A stretch of DNA of 64,000 bases, from positions 1 to 64,000 of the forward strand of contig NZ_JAADZV010000012.1 of the NCBI RefSeq assembly GCF_010645075.1. Direction: 5' to 3'. The translations under genes and the position numbers were made by a program. Below are positions 59,768 through 64,000 of the stretch, piece by piece. Source of the DNA: Flavobacterium limi (lineage in GTDB: Bacteria > Bacteroidota > Bacteroidia > Flavobacteriales > Flavobacteriaceae). Positions within the stretch are counted from its first letter, which is position 1. Every line of letters begins with the position of its first letter. The notes beneath the pieces were generated by a model that searched no databases, had not been told where the DNA came from, and saw only the letters and a list, made by a program, of their open reading frames with translations.

Positions 59768-61111
59768 TTATCCTTTAAGAATTTTACTCTTTTCACTTTC
59801 AAACTCTTCTGAGGTCAAAATACCAGCATCCAATAATTCTTTTAAATCCAAAAGGGCTTTCTTTTTTCCTTCCATAGAATTACCGGAATCTGTGAGCGGA
59901 GCATCATTTTTCTGAATCGGGGTAACGACTGTTCCCGAAGGGGCATATTTTAAAATCAGTTCTGTGATTTCGTTAAAGCCTTTTACATTCGAATAATCAA
60001 TCGCTTTTTGTTCTTTTACGTTCACAATAGAAGCATCGGCTTTATTTTCGAGAAGATACTTTACAACGTCTTTTTTGCCGTTTGCAGCACTGTAATGTAA
60101 AGGCGTGTTTCCTGATTCGTCCTGAATGTTGATATTGGCACCAGCATCGATTAGCAGTTTTACCATGCTTAAATTGCCTTTTTTGGTGGCAACATGCAAC
60201 AGACTTTCCCCACCATAAGTATAAGAACTGTTGAGTGTAAAACTTGATTCGTTAGAAATATTTGTTGCGCTGACAACCCAATCCAGATAATCGTTCATTG
60301 ATGAAGTATCGCCGGATACTGGTTTGCTGTAATTGACATCGACGCCATTTTCTAAAAACAAGGAGACAATTTCCTTTTGATTATTCGCGCAGGCGTACCA
60401 AACAGGAGAATATCCATTCTTGTTAGATGTGAAAATATTAGCTCCTCTTTCTACCAGTAATTTGGCCAGCATTCTATTTGTTTCATAACAGGCAATTAAA
60501 AGTGCATTTTCTCCGGAGTGATTGACGTGATTGACATCGGCACCATTATCTAAAAGTAATGTCACCATTGGGAGTGATTTGGTGTAGCAGGCATAAAGCA
60601 GAGGAGTATTTCCTTGTTTATCAGTTATATTAATAGCAGCACCTTTGTCTAAAAGCAACTGGATAATTTCTCTGTTTAATTTAGCAGATGCCAATAATAA
60701 AGGAGTTTCTCCATTGTTATTCAGTAAATTGACATCAGTTCCTGCTTCAAGCAACTTTGTTGCAATTTCTATTTGTGCAGTCTGAACCACCAGGTGTAAA
60801 AGGCTGTTTCCGTATTTATCATTTTTGGAAATTTCAGCTCCGTTTTCCAAAAGATACAAAGCTGTTTGCTTTTGTTTTTGAAGGCAGGCAAAATACAAAG
60901 GGGTTTCTCCCTGATGATCTTCGTAATCAAGATCGGCACCTTGTTCATTCAGGATTTTCACAATATCCAGATATCCTCTGTGAGCCGCATAATGAAGGGC
61001 TGTTCTTCCTCTTTCATCAGTATATTTTACATCGACTTCTTTATTCTGAAGCAGCAATTCGGCTATTTTTCTATTCCCGTTTTCACAGGCAATTATAAAT
61101 GACATTGACAT
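59768..61111 (-). CDS. Ankyrin-repeat protein with C-terminal SHOCT-type tail
   Basis: The 447-residue product has about ten to twelve ankyrin repeats of the form NNGETPLLLASAKLNREIIQ and GNTPLHYSAANGKKDVVKY from residue 1 to about 380. The last 30 residues (KKALLDLKELLDAGILTSEEF..KSKIL) match the SHOCT motif, a short oligomerisation element common in bacterial membrane or envelope proteins. No signal peptide was seen, so it is cytoplasmic. It is co-transcribed with another ankyrin protein upstream and a lipoprotein downstream. Confidence 0.88.
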   Translation of the reverse strand: MSMSFIIACENGNRKIAELLLQNKEVDVKYTDERGRTALHYAAHRGYLDIVKILNEQGADLDYEDHQGETPLYFACLQKQKQTALYLLENGAEISKNDKYGNSLLHLVVQTAQIEIATKLLEAGTDVNLLNNNGETPLLLASAKLNREIIQLLLDKGAAINITDKQGNTPLLYACYTKSLPMVTLLLDNGADVNHVNHSGENALLIACYETNRMLAKLLVERGANIFTSNKNGYSPVWYACANNQKEIVSLFLENGVDVNYSKPVSGDTSSMNDYLDWVVSATNISNESSFTLNSSYTYGGESLLHVATKKGNLSMVKLLIDAGANINIQDESGNTPLHYSAANGKKDVVKYLLENKADASIVNVKEQKAIDYSNVKGFNEITELILKYAPSGTVVTPIQKNDAPLTDSGNSMEGKKKALLDLKELLDAGILTSEEFESEKSKILKG

Positions 61112-61139
61112 GTATAAAATTTTTAAAGTAATATCGGTT

Positions 61140-62321
61140 TTATTGTTTCATTAAAAGTTCAACCGTTTTAATTTTGAGGTTATCACCTGAGGCCAGCATC
61201 AGGGCGGTTTCATCTTTGTCATTGGTAATCGAAATATTTGCACCCTTATCGATCAGTAATTTTACTTTGCGGTAGGTTTCTTTTGCCATTTCAGCATCAT
61301 AATTGACATTATAGGCACAGACTTTATGTAAAATGGTGTTGCCTTGGTTGTCCTGTTCATTTATATCCAGAGAAACATTCTCTAAAACCGATTTGAGGAT
61401 TTCAGATTTCTTTTCGGCAATAAAATCGATTCCCGACTTAGGCTGGCCGTAATATTGAGCAGCAAAATTGACATCTGCTCCATCAGACAATAATCTTTCT
61501 AAAAACTGAATATCGCCGGGAGAACCTGAAACAGAACTGATAAAATAAGTTAATAAGGTCCTTCCGTCTTTATTTACAATATTAAAATCAGGCGAGGAAA
61601 CAGCTGCAAGTGCACTGTACATTTCATAAGAGAATTGCTCCGCAACAGCATAATAAAATGCTGTATTGTTTTTGTTGTCCGTTTCATTTGGATCTGCACC
61701 ATTTTCAAGTAAAAAGGGAATTAATTCTTTTTTGTTTCTCTGAACGGCAGCCAACAGAGGTGTAGTTCCAACAATGTTTTTTTCATTAATGTCAACTCCG
61801 TTTTCAAGAAGCAATTTGATGTATTCTTTTGCTTTCTCTCCATCTAAACCATAAGTGTTGAGTGTTTTAAAGATTAAATTTTCGCCGGCATTGTTTTTAT
61901 ATTGTGAATTTGCACCGAAATCGTCAATCAGGACTTTAACTATTTTTGGAGAAGTACCTTTTTCAAGGAAATATCCCAGCAAAGTCTGGTCACTGATCTC
62001 ATCATTCAAATTATCCATTTTTGACATTAACTCTTTAAAGAAAGATATCGATTCTTCGTCATCCTTCAAATATCGGATTAAAGATGAAAAAACAGATTTG
62101 TCAAAACTGTCTAATTCGTAAATATCGGTTTCAATATATCCGGCTTTTATGAACCGGTCAATAAAATCAATTTCTTTAGCCTCGAAAATTCTGGCAGCTA
62201 TTTGAGAAAAATTGTTTTTAAGATATTGTTCATTAAAGGTTTCTCCGTTTTTCAGGCATTCTCTGGCCTCGTCAAATTTTCCATTAAAAAGGAAATTTTC
62301 AATCTGGTTTTGTGTTTGCAT
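61140..62321 (-). CDS. Ankyrin-repeat protein
   Basis: The 393-residue cytoplasmic protein has at least seven ankyrin-like repeats in its second half (NIVGTTPLLAAVQRNKKELI, NNTAFYYAVAEQFSYEMY, GNTILHKVCAYNVNYDAEMA, ETALMLASGDNLKIK) and a less regular, acidic helical first third. It is the first gene of the ankyrin-ankyrin-lipoprotein operon, 28 nt before the next gene. Its targets are unknown. Confidence 0.85.
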   Translation of the reverse strand: MQTQNQIENFLFNGKFDEARECLKNGETFNEQYLKNNFSQIAARIFEAKEIDFIDRFIKAGYIETDIYELDSFDKSVFSSLIRYLKDDEESISFFKELMSKMDNLNDEISDQTLLGYFLEKGTSPKIVKVLIDDFGANSQYKNNAGENLIFKTLNTYGLDGEKAKEYIKLLLENGVDINEKNIVGTTPLLAAVQRNKKELIPFLLENGADPNETDNKNNTAFYYAVAEQFSYEMYSALAAVSSPDFNIVNKDGRTLLTYFISSVSGSPGDIQFLERLLSDGADVNFAAQYYGQPKSGIDFIAEKKSEILKSVLENVSLDINEQDNQGNTILHKVCAYNVNYDAEMAKETYRKVKLLIDKGANISITNDKDETALMLASGDNLKIKTVELLMKQ

Positions 62322-62674
62322 TCGAATAAAATTTTAAAAATGAATAGAAAGCCTTGTTTAATAGGGTTTCCGAAATTATGCTGTAAGATAAAACATAAAA
62401 ATGACAATTATATTTCAGCATAAAAATTTAAAATAACTTTTTACAGAACAAAACAGACACAAAAGAAATTTTTGAAAAATATTGTTGTCTAAATGAAAAG
62501 TAAAGAAAGTAAAGAAGATAAATTTTAAAAGGATTTTTACATATGGGAGTATGTTTTTTTATTTAACAGACCTTTAGTTTCAATCCGTAAAAAGCAAAAT
62601 AAAAAAAATACTATCTTTACCGATCAAACGTTTATGAACTTAAGTTGCTTTTTTGCAACACTACATATATAATT
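62322..62674. other. 353-nt divergent intergenic region (ankyrin operon / ricT)
   Basis: No gene is supported. A near -7 match, TATCTTTA, lies at 62612-62619 before ricT. GTTGC-TTTTTT-GCAAC (62644-62659) forms a small hairpin just upstream of the ricT ATG. Promoter signals for the ankyrin operon were not identified. Confidence 0.5.
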
Positions 62675-64000
62675 ATGGCATGTACAAGTTGTTCAACCTC
62701 AGATGGCGGCGCACCAAAAGGTTGTAAAAATAATGGGACTTGCGGCACCGACAGCTGCAATAAATTAACGGTTTTTGACTGGCTTTCAAACATGAGTCCG
62801 TCCAATGGAGAGGCAGTTTTTGATTGTGTTGAGGTTCGTTTCAAGAACGGACGCAAGGAATTCTTTAGAAATTCAGAGAAATTAACTTTAAGTATTGGTG
62901 ATATTGTAGCAACTGTTGCATCACCGGGACATGATATCGGAATTGTTACTTTGACAGGCGAATTGGTAAAAATTCAAATGAAGAAAAAAGGAGTAAATCC
63001 TGACAGCAGCGAAGTTCCAAAAATTTACAGAAAAGCATCCCAAAAAGATATTGATATCTGGTCTGTAGCACGTGACCGTGAAGAACCTATGAAAGTTCGT
63101 GCACGTGAATTAGCGATTCAGCATAAACTGGAAATGAAAATTTCGGATATTGAGTTTCAGGGTGACGGATCTAAAGCGACTTTTTATTACACAGCAAACG
63201 ATCGTGTTGATTTTAGAATGCTGATTAAGGATTTTGCTAAAGAATTCAGTACAAGAGTTGAGATGAAACAGGTTGGTTTCCGTCAGGAAGCGGCTCGTTT
63301 AGGCGGAGTAGGTTCTTGCGGTCGTGAACTTTGCTGTTCTACCTGGCTGACAGATTTCAGAAGTGTCAATACATCGGCGGCCCGTTACCAGCAATTATCT
63401 TTGAATCCGCAAAAATTAGCAGGACAATGCGGAAAATTAAAATGCTGCCTAAACTACGAGTTAGATACTTATATGGATGCTTTGAAAGATTTTCCGGATT
63501 ATGACACCAAACTGATTACAGAAAAAGGTGATGCAGTCTGCCAGAAACAGGATATTTTCAAAGGATTAATGTGGTTTGCTTACACGAACAATTTTGCCAA
63601 CTGGCATGTTTTGAAAATTGATCAGGTAAAAGAAATTATTGCCGAAAACAAACAGAAAAATAAGGTTTCTTCATTAGAAGATTTCGCTATCGAAGTAACT
63701 TCAGAACCTGAAAAAGACTTTAATAACGCAATGGGGCAGGAAAGTTTAACCCGTTTTGACCAGCCTAAAAAGAAGAAAAAACCAAACCGCAAGCGCAAAC
63801 AAAATGCTGAAGCTGCTACAGTTGGAGCTCCGCAGAAACCACAGCACGAAAAAAATACCAATAATGCTAAGCCTGCCGGAAATAATAATCCGAATAATGG
63901 CAACAATGCGAATAAACCAAACAACCCAAATAAGCAAAATCATAAGAAAAAGCATAATTCGAATAAAAACAATCCGAATAAGCAAAATTCAAATGAAAAT
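62675..64000 (+). CDS. RicT family (PSP1 domain) protein, 3' end outside window
   Basis: An uninterrupted frame of 442 codons runs to the last base. It starts MACTSCSTSDGGAPKGC and continues with the PSP1 domain: VFDCVEVRFKNGRKEFFR, then the Cys-rich GGVGSCGRELCCSTW and GQCGKLKCCLNYE. These Cys groups match RicT (YaaT), whose complex with RicA and RicF carries Fe-S clusters in Bacillus and affects RNA processing. In Flavobacterium this gene often lies near gldH. The C-terminal tail is unusual: Lys/Asn-rich (PKKKKKPNRKRKQ, then many NN/NK/NP pairs) for about 80 residues up to the window edge. Confidence 0.9.
   Translation, partial: MACTSCSTSDGGAPKGCKNNGTCGTDSCNKLTVFDWLSNMSPSNGEAVFDCVEVRFKNGRKEFFRNSEKLTLSIGDIVATVASPGHDIGIVTLTGELVKIQMKKKGVNPDSSEVPKIYRKASQKDIDIWSVARDREEPMKVRARELAIQHKLEMKISDIEFQGDGSKATFYYTANDRVDFRMLIKDFAKEFSTRVEMKQVGFRQEAARLGGVGSCGRELCCSTWLTDFRSVNTSAARYQQLSLNPQKLAGQCGKLKCCLNYELDTYMDALKDFPDYDTKLITEKGDAVCQKQDIFKGLMWFAYTNNFANWHVLKIDQVKEIIAENKQKNKVSSLEDFAIEVTSEPEKDFNNAMGQESLTRFDQPKKKKKPNRKRKQNAEAATVGAPQKPQHEKNTNNAKPAGNNNPNNGNNANKPNNPNKQNHKKKHNSNKNNPNKQNSNEN

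Noticed and set aside
62632..62856. Minus-strand 74-residue frame at the ricT start
   Set aside because: It overlaps the Cys-rich N terminus of RicT in antisense and has no recognisable features.
63622..63985. Minus-strand hydrophobic frames of 79-100 residues near the window end
   Set aside because: Their Leu/Phe/Ile-rich look comes from reading the Lys/Asn-rich ricT tail in antisense.
1..64000. CRISPR arrays, tRNA/rRNA genes, integrases, prophage or restriction genes
   Set aside because: The gaps between genes are short and were read by eye. None showed regular spaced repeats, cloverleaf-like sequences or related coding regions. The only mobile-type gene is the RAYT.

Overview
The window looks like a Flavobacterium chromosome (Bacteroidota). 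It is AT-rich, has no strong Shine-Dalgarno sites, and its -7 promoter elements have the family form TAnnTTTG. It encodes type IX secretion and gliding components (a SprB-like adhesin with a type B sorting domain, and a PorP/SprF partner), many short lipoproteins with an S/N-C lipobox, and a SusC-type TonB receptor. No tRNA, rRNA, CRISPR array or prophage was found.

Layout. 1-10.4 kb: the 3' part of a giant sprB-like adhesin gene, broken in this sequence by a frameshift lying between two 77-nt repeats, followed by sprF. 10.8-21.1 kb: pgk, a LysM lytic transglycosylase, two lipoproteins, a GNAT enzyme, an OmpA-type protein with a CtpA protease, rnpA, a PlsC acyltransferase and an acyl-ACP desaturase. 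21.3-28 kb: an HD hydrolase; an iron-uptake operon feoA-feoB plus a 40-residue Cys-rich FeoB partner; a SCO protein; an M13 peptidase; a c-type cytochrome. 28-44.7 kb: haem synthesis. hemB, hemF, hemE, hemD, hemC and hemA are on the minus strand and hemH and hemJ on the plus strand. They are interrupted by unknown secreted proteins, a RAYT transposase with its REP palindromes, a globin-like lipoprotein and an AraC regulator. Only hemL is missing for glutamyl-tRNA to protohaem.

44.8-48.2 kb: a sensor kinase, a crotonase and two small unknown proteins. 48.2-55.5 kb: a metal homeostasis block. A DtxR/MntR-type regulator sits with an NRAMP transporter fused to a UspA domain. A Fur/Zur-type regulator is divergent from a MerC protein, a disulfide-reductase-like flavoprotein, a TonB receptor with a CxxC in its plug, and a periplasmic thioredoxin-fold protein. 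55.5-58.9 kb: lycopene cyclase, bacilliredoxin, and TrhO with an extra C-terminal domain. 59-62.3 kb: an operon of two ankyrin proteins and a lipoprotein. 62.7-64 kb: a RicT (PSP1) gene running off the end.

The most notable points are: (1) sequence evidence that the sprB frameshift is an assembly join inside a collapsed tandem array of a 1,782-nt, 594-codon unit; (2) two palindromic operators in the Zur/MerC intergenic region, placed exactly over the promoter; (3) a TTTAGA/TCTAAA-type site shared by the mntH, TonB receptor and possibly feoA promoters; (4) the REP/RAYT set; and (5) a structured intergenic element near 57.3 kb. No wholly new multi-gene system was identified with confidence. The Zur-MerC-TonB-thioredoxin locus and the ankyrin-ankyrin-lipoprotein operon are the best candidates.
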